NCBI GenBank assembly: GCA_030386875.1
Contig: CM059564.1
Coordinates: 69,211,436-69,275,435, forward strand
DNA from: Morinoia aosen
Taxonomy: Eukaryota > Arthropoda > Malacostraca > Amphipoda > Talitridae
DNA length: 64,000 nucleotides
Direction: 5' to 3'
Made by a program: the position numbers and the translations under genes. The notes under the pieces are model-generated. The model searched no databases. It saw only the letters and a program-made list of their open reading frames with translations, and was not told the DNA's origin. Positions 41,896 to 53,825 of the stretch are shown here, one piece after another; the first letter of the stretch is position 1, and each line of letters begins with the position of its first letter.

Positions 41896-44095
41896 GTAAA
41901 TCTGAAGGATATGTCAGTTATCGATTTTCCACTTTTTGGTGCCTGAACCTAATTAATTGAATCAAAATAAACAAGTTTTCTTCTATGCGCTTTCGGTCTC
42001 AGATGAGTATTTTACGATTTATAGCGGTAGATTTAGTTTCGTCTCTGATGACGAATGCGCTCGAATAAACAGCTACTCATCGATTTTTGAATTTTTGTTG
42101 CTTGAATCATGGTAATAACATCGAAATAAACAACTTTTCTTCTGTACACTTTTTTCGTCAAATGAGTATTCAACGAGGTATAGCGGTAGGTTTGGTTTCG
42201 TCTTTGATGATGATCGCGCTGGAAGCGCGTGCGCTTTGCAGTGTTGCTGTCCGATGTGCTCCTTGAATTACTTGCCGCTTCAAACACTGGAGTTGCGGTA
42301 AGTCATTTACCACTATAACTAATAAAATACTCATTTGAGACGGAAAGTGCATAGAAGAAAACTTGTTTATTTCGACCTAATTAACTATGCTAAGGCATCG
42401 AAATTTACAAAATCGACAACTGTCATCTCCTTCAGATTTACCAACAAAAATTCGAAAATCGATGAGTAGCTGTTAATTCGGTAAATGTATAGTGTTTGAC
42501 CATAATGGATTTTCCACTTTTTGATCAACAAACATTGTTGATGAGACGAAAATAAACAAGTTTTCTTCAATGCAATATCCGTCGGAAATGAGTATTTTAG
42601 AAGTTAGAGCGAGAAATGAGTTACCGTAACTCCAGTATTTGAGGCGGGGAAAAATATGCCGCGCGGTCCGACGTGAAAGTAAACAGGCGTTCCCGCGCGC
42701 CAACCAAGCCGACGAAGAGAAGCAAACCCCCTATTACAAACGTAAAGAGGTTAGGTCGTGAGGGGTAGCAACAGTTCTTTTAGTGAAAATTATAAAACTA
42801 AAAGAACTGTTGCCACCCCTCACGACCCAACCTCTTAACGTTTGTAATAGGGTGTTCCGATAACTCATTTAACGCCATAACTTTTAAAATACTCATTTCC
42901 GACGGAAAGTGCATTGAAGAAAACTTGTTTATTTATGTCTCATCAACCATTTTTCTTGATCAAAAAGTGGAAAATCGATTATGGTCAAACACTATACATT
43001 TACCGTTAATTCGAGCGCATTCGTCATCATAGACGAAACTAAACTTTCCGCTATAAATCGTAAAATACTCATTTGAGACGGAAAGTGCATAGAAGAAAAC
43101 TTGTTTATTTTGATTCAATTAATTAGATTCAGGCATCATAAAGTGGAAAATCGATAACTGACATATCCTTCAGATTTACCTTTTCTTCTATGCACTTTCC
43201 GTCTCAAATGAGTATTTTACGATTTATAGCGGTAAGTTTAGTTTTGTCTTTGATGACGAATGCGCTGGAATTAACAGCTACTCATCGATTTTCAAATTTT
43301 TAGTGCTTGAATCATGGTAGTAACATCGAAATAAACAACTTTTCTTCTATACACTTTTTTCGTCAAATGAGTATTTAACGAGGTATAGCGGTAGGTTTGG
43401 TTTCGTGTTTAATGACAATCGCGCTGGAAGCGAGTGAGCAGTGCAGTGTTGCTGTCCGACGTACTCCTTGAATTACTTGCCGCTTCAAACACTGGAGTTG
43501 CGGTAAGTCATTTACCACAATAACTATAAAAGGTCAATATTTACTTAAGGTCAGGCAGGCGACCATTATGGGCGCCGCCATCTTGGATCCGATGTAAACA
43601 AGATTGCGGTCGTCACCCTAATGGGTGGGTTAGAAGCTTTATTTATAATTTTCGCTATAAGAACTGTGGCTAACCCTCACGACCCAACCTCTTTACGTTT
43701 GTAATAGGGGGTTAACTACCCTTATTAACTAAATAACGGCTCAGGCGCGCGCGCGCCGGCGCCAACTTCAAAGTACAATTATTCAAAAATAACGCATCAG
43801 CGAGCAGAATGTCATTCGTGTAAAAGGTTATTAAATGTGTTCCTTTATTGATTATTTGCCCCCAAATTATTAATTTCCTTGCCTGACAAAAAATAAATAT
43901 TGTCCCTATAAAATACTCATTTGAGACGGAAAGTGCGTAGAAGAAAACTTGTTTATTTCGATCTAATTAACTATGCTTAGGCATCGAAATTTACAAAATC
44001 GATAACTGACATATCCTTCAGATTTACCTTAATTAGGTTCCGGCACCAAAAAGTGGAAAATCGATAACTGGCATATCCTTCAGATTTACCAAAGT
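41896..44095. mobile_element. Nested cluster of related fold-back elements
   Basis: Recurrent blocks appear in both orientations: GGTAAATCTGAAGGATATGT (and its inverse ending CAGATTTACC), TCGATTTTCCACTTTTTGGT, ATAAACAAGTTTTCTTCTAT, GAGTATTTTACGATTTATAG and GCTTCAAACACTGGAGTTGC. They form at least three overlapping inverted pairs (roughly 41896-42442, 43014-43190 and 43190-44095), one split by the insertion at 42480-43004. No transposase is seen. Confidence 0.6.
42480..43004. mobile_element. Fold-back MITE, GGTAAATG ends, 8-bp TSD GTTAATTC
   Basis: A 525-bp element begins GGTAAATGTATAGTGTTTGA and ends with the inverse. It is bounded by perfect direct repeats GTTAATTC at 42472-42479 and 43005-43012. 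Long inverted arms (about 150 bp) enclose a second near-perfect hairpin at about 42729-42855 with arms over 50 bp (CACGACCCAACCTCTT...). It is inserted inside an older related element, whose broken halves flank it. Confidence 0.85.
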
Positions 44096-44600
44096 GACTT
44101 AGGAGTAACAAATACTGTAAGATGTGTAGATTTTAAAGCACAGTGCAGCATTCTATGCGTAAATATACTGAAAAGCATTGAAAATTTCATGAAGACCTCG
44201 TGGAAAACTTACATTCGAATAGATCCACCTGATCTATTTGCTGACTTGCAGAGTTGCCAGCTTGCATAACTTTCATGAAGAAATATTTCTCCGGTATTAG
44301 CTCATAAGGAAATAAAGAAAAAATATGACAAACTTCTAACCCATAAGACCACCCATATTTCCTGCCAAGGTATTGCTAGTCGCTGTATAATACTAGAATG
44401 ACGTTAGTAGAAAGAAACATTTCGTAAAACACGGAACCACGTAAAGATGGATTCCATCCTATGCCACCCACTTACATGATAGCTCTCTGGCCGAGGGAGA
44501 ACATTACTGACGATCACGAAGTTGAGCTTCGTGTCCTATTTCCTCACTTAGTACACGGAAATTTTACTGTTTTCATTTGAGCACAACACTTATGCAACAA
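44096..44600. other. No feature recognised
   Basis: Plain intergenic sequence to the right of the fold-back cluster. Confidence 0.35.
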
Positions 44601-44615
44601 AGTTGATCACTGAAC

Positions 44616-45050
44616 TTGAAATTCGCTGTCAGTTCAGACAGAAGAGATGCATTCAACCGATCAAGAACGAGACGCGTTGCTGCTCTCCTCCAACTGCGAG
44701 GTACAGATGGTGTGTCGTGTGTGGAGTGTGGACGAAGACCGGCTGACTGGTGCAAACTGGTGCTGGTGGAGGGGTTGAGGAGGGTGGTGATAGGAAGGGA
44801 GGAACTGCCTGATGTGAATATAAAGAGAAGTGGAGGTGAAAATGAAGGTGATATCTCTGGCGGTGCCGGCCCAAAACAGCAGGGTGAAGTATCAAGTTGT
44901 ATCGGTGTGGGAGAGATGAGACTCTTTCGTGTGCAACTCTTGCAACGCTTTCACTCAACTTCTTACCAGGTTTGTATTTCACGTGCTTTACCTCTTATTA
45001 TAATCCAGCGGGTAGCTAAAGAAACACCAAAAATGCTATATGTATTATAA
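44616..45050 (+). other. Unrecognised 144-codon ORF in a GC-richer patch
   Basis: An open frame starting at ATG is Arg/Gly-rich and has an overlapping 109-codon frame on the other strand, so GC bias may explain both. I see no domain, signal peptide or splice context that would make it a gene. Confidence 0.12.
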
Positions 45051-48000
45051 AGTTTATTTTGTCCACACAACCGATCAAAATACGTAATTTTTCAGTATTT
45101 ATTGCGCTAGAAACAAGTAGTTCATAATTCTGGTAATTCTACTTCTCACACTACATAATACGATATATTTATTTGAAAAAACATTACATCAGTCATAATT
45201 TACCGCCGGGTAACTGTGGAGAAGATGAGCGACCAACTGAGCGACATGCAACTGGTCCACAAGCTTTTGCTCAGTTGAACCAGGACAGCTGTCCGGGCTA
45301 GAGAAAAGAAATCACTAAACACGCATGTTTGCTTTAAAACACTCGAATGAGCTTCATAGATGGGTATCCATCCCGATAGTACTTTGCTGTCTGCAAGAGA
45401 CATAAGAGACATGAATAAAATCGAACCGACGCTGGGTAATTTCTCACTCAAATCGCACGCAGATCGTTTGTGCATTGGAGGGAGGAATACATAGAGCAGC
45501 TAGTAGCAAGAAAACAGGGAACTCATTCATGCTTTCATTGAATGCCAGAGTACACCCTACTTGTGTGACACCCGCACTTCTGATTACAGTATATTTTATG
45601 ATTCATTTTCTTCAGACGCTCAATAATTTTCAATTAAATGTTGTTTTGGCACGGTGATGTTAGTTATAAGGCGATACACTAGTTATTTTTAGTAGCTGTA
45701 GTTCAGTGTTTTCATTATTGGCGGCTTCAATTTCTAATAATCGAAATAATAATAAACTACTCAGTAGTTCAACAGAATACCTGTATCAAGCTCTACAAAA
45801 GATTTTATATTCGTTCATTCGTCTATGGTATTGTTTCTAGTTACTCAAATAAGCTTCGTGCATTTGCGTTTTCATATCTTACGCTTATACGCATTTTACT
45901 ATGTTTGAATCATATCGTGCTATTGTCAGCACACAATTGCTAAAGTTCGCTTTTTGTTTTCAGCTAGCACTCGTTAAGTGGCTCGTTCAATTCGAAAGTT
46001 TATTTTCGTGTGTTCTGTTTGTGAAAGCATAAAACATTAGCCACTCAAACTATGCATAACTATACGTTTTAACACCACTCACCAAAATTTGAATTGTGCA
46101 TAAAACAGACATAAAAACAATATATGTATTTCTAATATTGAGTCTTTGGATATCTATTCTTATGCTTCATCTTTTCGCTGTCATCAATCTTATCTTCGGC
46201 AATTTTAATGAATGAAAATGTGAAGAAGTTTCGGATAATTTAACGTTCCACTCTCAGAGTATATTTCTTATACATCAGCTATCCTAGCAGTATTATTAAC
46301 CAAATTCATTGACTAATGAGTTTTTACGTAATGGAAACAGCAGCAAAATATGTGGTGGCTTGATTATAAGTTTGTAGGACAACGTGACTAGTTGGGTTGT
46401 ATTTTACACACCCGCCTGTATATCGCATTTGCCAACGATTGCGAGGCTACGATGGAGAACTGCATCTGACCAGTGCACGTCCTACAATACCTCGAAAAGA
46501 ACCAAAATCACCACCTTGTGAAAGATGTGTTCTCTTCAAAACAATTAAGCATCTTTGCAATCCGCTACGATCCTAGAGAAGATTATTCAAGCCACGAATT
46601 TATAATATGAAAGGAAGAACGCAGCCCTGCGTTTGCTCATCCAATATACGTCGGCATCAGTTGAATTGCTCCTACGCTTTACCTCACATCCCCATCACTT
46701 CCAACCAGCAACCTTAAGGAAGTTCCACGTCACCTGCAGCTGGTTACCACTTCGCTTCGAAGAATGTATTTCTATGTGTTTGAAATTTTAACTACGTAGA
46801 ATTTAATCCATTTCATAGAGGTTAGATGTTGGTTTTGGTTTTTCAATGATTTATTATAATTGCGGGTATTTATCCCACTTAAAATTTAGTAGCTCTCGCG
46901 ACGTGTTTGTTCTGTCAATCATAGAGGGCTTAGCTTTGACGGTCACTGAGGGCCAAGTGCATGATTGAGCCAGAGGCTAGTTTGACGCAAACACACACGC
47001 TGCTGTACCGTCATATGATCATGGCAACCAGGCGATAAATCAGTTATATTTTCTAGATGTATTAAACAGTTAAAAAATACCAATTTCTCCTGGGCTATGT
47101 TTGGCAAGTTTCAGTTAAAAATACGATCAGCCTCTCTGTACTCACATCACCGATGGTGAAGTGGACTCGTAAGATAAGTCCTCATTATTACCATCGTGCA
47201 CGTCAACTTTCTCTCTCAACAGCTTTGTGAAGCAGAGTTGTCTGCGTTCATCTGTTCCAATGGGGAAATAAGTGCTCTCTCATGTTTCAATATTCTTTGT
47301 CAGTTAGGAAGAGTGACAGTGAGGAATGGAAAAGAAGAGGAAATATCCTGGATATGATACTGGAATTTCACACACAACTGATTGCATTAAAAATATGGCT
47401 TTATTTGTGTCTTCAAAACTCTAACCAAAAATGATCACTTGATCACAACAACCGAAATGAATCCTTCAATTATATCATTTACTACATGAATTATATAATT
47501 TTACTGATATAATTAGTCTCATTGGAGACTGGTGGCGCCATTCACTGAATATCTCATTGAAATTATTTCCTAAAGGACGTAATTTTGGCCGTGGAAAACA
47601 TGAACTGAAGCTGCACCAGTGGCATCAAATAATTTAGAAAATAGGGGCTCTCACAACTGATTGCGCAGCAGTAGAATCAAAAAATCAGCCTAAATAGGAA
47701 ATTATTGCAGTTTATTTATTTATTTCTTTTACAGCGATATTTTTACTTCTATGAATCAAATTCAATATATCTTTAATTTCCTTCACACTGTAATAAGAGT
47801 CAGTATTTTGCCCAATAGTTTACATTGTGTTTTTTGAAGTTATTTCACTTATTATTTTGGACAATCGTTCACAATGTATTTTTGAGATTATTTTCCAGTC
47901 TGTACGAGATCCCACATCTCTTTACGTCATTTGTGAAATGAGTGAATTGTTCAAAGGAACAGCTCTTTCTGAAAATCCTGATTTGGTTTATAACACATTT

Positions 48001-49380
48001 TCTGAATCTTCGATTCATTTCGAAAGGAATTTTTCCCCTTGGTATGAAAGGAAATGTCTGTGCATGTCCCTTCTCTATGTTGGAGATTTCCCCTTATTTT
48101 TGTATTTTTGTTACACACTCCCTTCAACTTTACTTAGTTAAAGCCCTGAAGATAATGGAGAAAATTTTGGATTGCGATTCTACATTCGAGTTCTTAAGTT
48201 ATTCAAAATTCAAAATGTTGGAAGGACACGCTGAAGATTAGAAAATAACACAAAAACCATAGAAGTTCAACATTCTGATTTTGAAATTTGTTTAAATTCT
48301 ACGATCATCTTTGACTAATCAGTTAAACATAGAATGCGAAACAATTTCTGCAGTTGATTTTGCCTTATTTTGTTGCATGTGAAAGTGTGCGTATTTAGCC
48401 AAGAGACATATGAGGCATTGGGCAAGCACGAGCAGTTCAGAAGCTCTGAGGATGAACAAGATATTGCACAAGAGGTGCGGTCGATTTTGTGGCTATAGAG
48501 GCACAAGAAGCTCCAATGGCGGTAACTAGACCGCGTCACGACGTTCAGCCCCTTTCACTCAGAGGGCGCAGTGCAATAACTGCATTCCATACTCATCAAA
48601 TGATTGGCAAGCAACTATGAGAAACTCATGCTTGAAAAGAACAGTTAATAGTGGCACTTGATATTCTGCGAAAAATTAACTCGTTTGAACGTCTCTTTCA
48701 TTTTTTCAGACCAAAGTTTTTAGTTATAAAATTGCTTGAAAACCATTTGCGTTATAGTTTTAAAATGAAAATATATTAAATTGGCTTAATTTACTTTTCA
48801 TCGTAAGCTAGATTGAAATTGTCGCACTAATCTATATTTCAATCGAACGAGTTAATGATCCAATTCTCATAAAAAAATTTCCGACGTTGATTTTGATTGT
48901 TCCATTTGCTATTCCTCAGTGACCTCGTCCAAAAAGTCTCCAATAAATATAGCTAGAGTAAACTAAGCGACACGTTTAGTGTAGTAGCGTTGCTAGATGC
49001 GAGTTGCGACTGTGGAGTGGAGTGTCATCGGAGGTATATATAGACAACCTGACCGTCATACACCTTTTCTGATCAGGAAATCGTAGCATGCAATCAGACA
49101 CCTTGCCTCCCAAGCTGCATGCCTTATGCGTTATCATGGATGTGTTATGAAAGGTTCGAGTAATTTGGTATGTGTGCGCTTATTGATGCACAAATTATAC
49201 TGGTGTCTTGAGCCAGAATAGTACCACATTTCCCATCAGTAGTGCATGTAGAGCAACATTGAGTATTTACATCCAAATATCTCTCACGAGTCTAGCACCA
49301 ATTACCAAATAGCGTAGGTAAACCTCAGAGTTTAGCGGATAGTTTCAGCGCAGGATAGGATATATAGCGGATAGTTTCTT
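45051..49380. other. No gene recognised
   Basis: A long AT-rich stretch. The overlapping frames at 47827-48241 and the minus-strand frame at 45200-45475 have no family resemblance I can name. A TATATATAG at about 49035 could be a TATA box, but no ORF follows. Confidence 0.3.
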
Positions 49381-49449
49381 CAGAAGAAGAAACAGGCAAT
49401 GAGTTCTAAAGACAGGATAACTGCCAGCCTTAACTTAAATGCGTACCTG

Positions 49450-49632
49450 GCTTTTTTGTTACGCTTCCGCTTGAAACAGGCGACAGCTGAGGTGTTTCCC
49501 ATTCCACTTGAGCAGAACTTCAGATGCTTCCTTGATTCCAGGAGCACCTGGAACAGCAGCTTGAGGAGTCAGACCACGTGACACAGCAGAGCGCTAGCAC
49601 CTCGAGGGTCAGCTCCATTGGCAACTTGGTCC
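49450..49632 (-). pseudogene. Possible exon or pseudo-exon, Ala/Pro/Gly-containing
   Basis: On the minus strand a good acceptor (ctttttacag, 49633 upward) precedes GACCAAGTTGCCAATGGAGC, and CCAG|GTACGC could be the donor. One frame starts DQVANGADPRGASALLCHVV and stops. After a shift another reads TPQAAVPGAPGIKEASEVLL and stops. The split suggests a broken exon, or chance in a GC-richer patch. The family is unknown. Confidence 0.15.
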
Positions 49633-50075
49633 TGTAAAAAGTACCAGAGGCTTCAAATTTTGTCAATAAATATCTAGCAATGCAATCAATGAATCAAATA
49701 TCGTAGATATAAGAGAACATGCGTGCTGTTTGTAGTAACTGCAAACGATTCCCTACACTGTTTTGACCTTTTTATACAGGTTTGACGTCACCCTCTCTCT
49801 AACCTTCGTTTTTCACTGGTTTGGAAAGTCTTTTCACTTTTCTGTAGTTCTGTAGATACCTACACAGAACAGAGTGAAAGCAAGGTTAATATTTATTAGC
49901 ACTAATTCCGGGAACTGTGCATGGAGATCGATGCTGAACTTGCAGTGCAGTGACCTATAATTGCACGGCGACCGTCGCACAAGAGCCCCATAATTTATGC
50001 TTTCCGAAATGTTTTCTATGAACAGGCGTGCGTCATTGAAACAAAACTCGCCCAATTTAATCGTATTTTATTATC

Positions 50076-51203
50076 AGGGTGTTCCACGAAAAAAGAAACC
50101 CAAAACGAGAATAATATATTTCAATAACTATTTGCTGCATTTTTATCGTTTCGATATTATTCTTCTTTGAACACCTTCCAACAAATGCTATACATTCTGA
50201 TGGAATAAGTGTGTTCAAAAACATTTACCCCGTTAATTACTTTACTGATGGCTATCAAAAACGTGATTGCGCAGGAGATTCAAACAATAAAATGTACGCA
50301 CCGCAATTTAACTTTATTTAAAGTTTTAGAAAAGAGGTCTTTACAACTACGAACTATGTAGTAAATCGTTTTATCAAAAATGCAAGTGTGAGTGGCCCGT
50401 CAAAAATGACGGGATTCAATATTTTCCTGAAGTAAAGCTTCCAGGTAGGGATGAAAAACAAGTATATTGATTCTAATAATACTCGCGATTAAAATATTCT
50501 CGCACTTGTGCGCTGGTCATGAAGACTTGCACCACAGATACGGTCATTAAGTATCCTTAAGAGCGTGACAGAGAGGCGGACCAACTAAGCTATAACTAAA
50601 TATTATTATTTATTATTAACCAATAAGTTTTTGGGAGAAATTGCTATGTTTATTTTCTTATGATAAGTTGCATTTTCTTGAACAATAGACTCAATTTTCA
50701 CTGCAGCAATGTTCAACTTTCATTTCTGCAATATTTTGCAAGGACTGATAGCTGTAAGAACGCGGCTGAGAGAAGTTTTTAATAACCGCATAGTTGTACT
50801 GAAGGAGTATATTGAGTGGCCTCTAAGATCCCCAGATCTAACACCGTGTAATTATTTTCTATTTGTACTTAAAGACGAATGTTCTAGTGTTCCTCAAAAC
50901 ACTATCACAGACACAAGCCAAGGTTCAGTGAACAGATGATATTACTAATTTTTCAAAAGTTAAACTAAAGTGAAATTGTGGTGTGTAAATTTTATTATTT
51001 GACTCTGCTACTCAAACGTGTTTCTGACAGCCTGCAGTTGAGTAATTAACGCTCAATATTTTTGAAGATATTATATTAAAAAGTATAGCATTTGTTCACA
51101 AGTGTTCAACAAAGAATACTGTGGAAACTGAATCGAAATGTAATAAGTAGTTCTCGAATTAAATTATTTTCATTTCGGGTTATGTTTTTTTGTGGAACAC
51201 CCT
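50076..51203 (+). mobile_element. TIR DNA transposon remnant (GGGTGTTCC ends), ~1.13 kb
   Basis: The left end AGGGTGTTCCACGAAAAAAG matches the inverse of the right end (TTTTTTTGTGGAACACCCT), with similarity reaching about 40 bp. Direct repeats TTATTATC at 50068-50075 and 51204-51211 flank it (up to 10 bp if the end is taken at GGG). Inside, 50709-50939 encodes a transposase fragment. The element is deleted relative to a complete transposon. Confidence 0.8.
50709..50939 (+). pseudogene. DDE transposase C-terminal fragment
   Basis: The peptide NRIVVLKEYIEWPLRSPDLT continues PCNYFLFVLKDECSSVPQNT. W-P-RSPDLTP-D-FLW is the signature near the third catalytic acid of IS630/Tc1-mariner-related transposases. 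Here that acid position reads Asn (CNYF), so the copy is inactive. Upstream catalytic segments are missing. Confidence 0.7.
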
Positions 51204-51211
51204 TTATTATC

Positions 51212-53585
51212 ACTCTGGCATAGGTAATCATAATGATGCGTATATGTTTACAGTAAGGAAGAAAGAGAGCAAAAAATGAAATCAACACCACAATTGTGAG
51301 AGTAACCATTATCTAGTCAGAAGCTACTATACTTCAATTTTTGACCACTGTCCACCATTTTTACATACCTCCTTAAAAACTGCCACTCACACTTCTGAAA
51401 GTTAATATTTTACCCTTCTCAATTCCACAGAAATACTGCGAGGGAATTTTAAGTAAACTTGAGCTGAGAGGCATGCAGTGTGTGTCAGAGCTCGGCACGA
51501 ACCACCTGCAAGCTGCACGTCCACCTGTCGATTGCAGGAACAGCAGCTGTTGCAGCACCAGTCACGCTCGGCGACCGCCCTCTCACTCTCGGTCACGGCC
51601 CATGATCACCTAGGCAACCAACTACCTCGTCAGATGCACCTTTCCTTGCAAATGCCGAGCATATTTTAGGTCACCCTTTTCCCTTAGGCCGCGCGAACTA
51701 CCACCCTATCAAAAAACTGCTTATTATCGTACACTTCCAGTCATGAACTGTTCCTTCCCTAATTTAATTCTGTTTTTTAAATGCCTGCAAGATTGGTTAT
51801 CTTTAAATGCTGGGCTCTGTAATTAAACTTGAAAGAAAAGTGGAAAATCAGGATACACCAATGAGTGTTTCAATGCGGGAACTCAGATGCGAATCAGTCT
51901 TTGATGTCACCGCTAGCAGGATACTGAAATGCAGTTGAAGAGGAGGCGGCCATCAACCTATCACAAATCCTTATATGCTGGCAACATTTTTCAGAAATTC
52001 ATCAAAAACAGAGTGTGTTATTTTGTACTTTTTAGACGGATATTAACACACAGAAATAAATAGTCCGTATATAAATGAATGCGTATATTAGAACGTCCTG
52101 CATCAAATATCAAATATAATTCATGAGAAAGAACGTTGTTTATTGGCTTACATAACTTAACTAGAAAATGAGTATAAAGTAAGCAAGAGGGATTTGAATG
52201 ATTCTTGTTTTATTTATTAACATACTTGCGCACAGTGTGCGTCTGAGTACCTAGGTTCTACCACAAGAGCTTTGCGTGTTTGTATGTATAGCCAAACACG
52301 CCGGTAAGATTTTTCGTACTGATCTACCTCTCGTAAGTACTTCTCAGTCATCCATCAGCTCTCATACTGAAAACTTAGATCTTCCGGTAAAATCAATGAC
52401 TCCGATGTTTCAGCCTCTGTTTCTGATCCTGTTGATTTTTTATTTATGAAGGCTCTGGAATTTATAAAGGCTCATTTCATAATATATGTATATATATATT
52501 ATAATTCAAATTAACACTACCAAAAAATGGAAATAGCCCTTGACACTATATTGAGTCTACTTTATCACACTTATAGGGCTGGCATATTTTGCATAACATT
52601 GAATTCAATACTGAGAAGGCTTACGCATTTATGTTTAACTCCACCGGCTATATTTCACAATATTATTAGCTAGAAATTGAAGACTACGGACGGCTACCAG
52701 TATGCAATTCACATAGCTATAGTTTCTTGGGCTTCAGGGGATAAAAACGAGTGCAACTGAGCGCGGGCGACGTCAATTTTCGCCTGAAAGCGTGTGCTCT
52801 CGGTGGTTGTCATGGTAAGGTGGTGGTTGAATTCCTCGAAGTAGGTTCTGTGGTCATGGTTTTGATTTCACATCTAAGATAAACGAAGAGTATTTAGTTA
52901 GTATGAGACACAAAAAAGTGCAATTAGTAATAATATTACATTTGCCGGTACTGTTCATATTAGTATCAGTGTTCGTGGTTGATAGTGTGAGAGAATGTTA
53001 TTCGTTTCATAGATATTTTAATTTCCTTAGGAGGTGGTAGAGGTAGATTTTTAGTTTCCATATCGCGATCGCTTCTGATTGAAAGGCACCCCAAAGCATA
53101 AGCACTTCATATAGTAATTATTCCTCATGATGACATAAATACTGAAGTAACCGAAAGTATCATCGGACGGTGTAATTTTGAAGTTTCATAAGGGTGTTGG
53201 AAATAAACTGTTTTCGCCGTTTTCAGGATGATCGAAGTAGGTTCATTCATCAATGGGTAACTTTTCCATACCAATTTTCCATACAAATAACACAAAACTT
53301 GTAGGCATTTTTTTGAGCATATTACGGAACTCTAAAATTTTATGTTATATGTTTCCAGTAATTTACAGTTCGTGATTCTCAAACGTTGAGCGTTGAAATT
53401 GATCACTGCGCATATGTTTGTTTATTGTCTCAGACGAGCGTTTCATAAAATATTTTTCGTAAATTATGTTAATTAACTCTTTTCCCCTACATAAAAATTA
53501 TCAATAACGGTATTAATTGAGTGAAAAATTTCAAAATAAGTCATGCATTAAGCACGGTCACTTTCGTATAATCAAATCACTCTAC
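51212..53585. other. No gene recognised
   Basis: A GC-richer patch at 51440-51700 has overlapping frames on both strands without a known domain. The rest is AT-rich. Confidence 0.3.
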
Positions 53586-53596
53586 ATTAAAACTTA

Positions 53597-53645
53597 TCTC
53601 AATTGTTAAAATAAAGGACGTCTTGGTAGTGAAGTTTCCATTTTT
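53597..53645 (-). repeat. PLE terminal direct repeat, 3' copy
   Basis: A 49-bp sequence containing AAGGACGTCTTGGTAGTGAA is repeated at 56187-56235. On the element's strand it follows the hammerhead-like motif and ends at the insertion boundary. Confidence 0.85.
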
Positions 53646-53684
53646 TCAAAATTTTGGGATCAGCAAAGACAAATTTAATTTTTT

Positions 53685-53731
53685 GACCCAAGCTTTCGGC
53701 TAGATTAGCTCTAGCCGTCATCAGGGGAACG
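53685..53731 (-). ncRNA. Hammerhead-ribozyme-like motif, left copy
   Basis: This is the exact mirror of the right-arm motif, lying 3' of the full-length ORF between its TGA and the terminal repeat. It has the same CUGAUGA, 7-bp stem and GAAA arrangement. Confidence 0.65.
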
Positions 53732-53825
53732 ATGTATTTTTAAACAAAACCTCTTATGGTATCTGCGGGTATCTAGTATACAAAACATTTTTTTAAATTT
53801 TTACATGCAAGCCGAAAATCATTGA

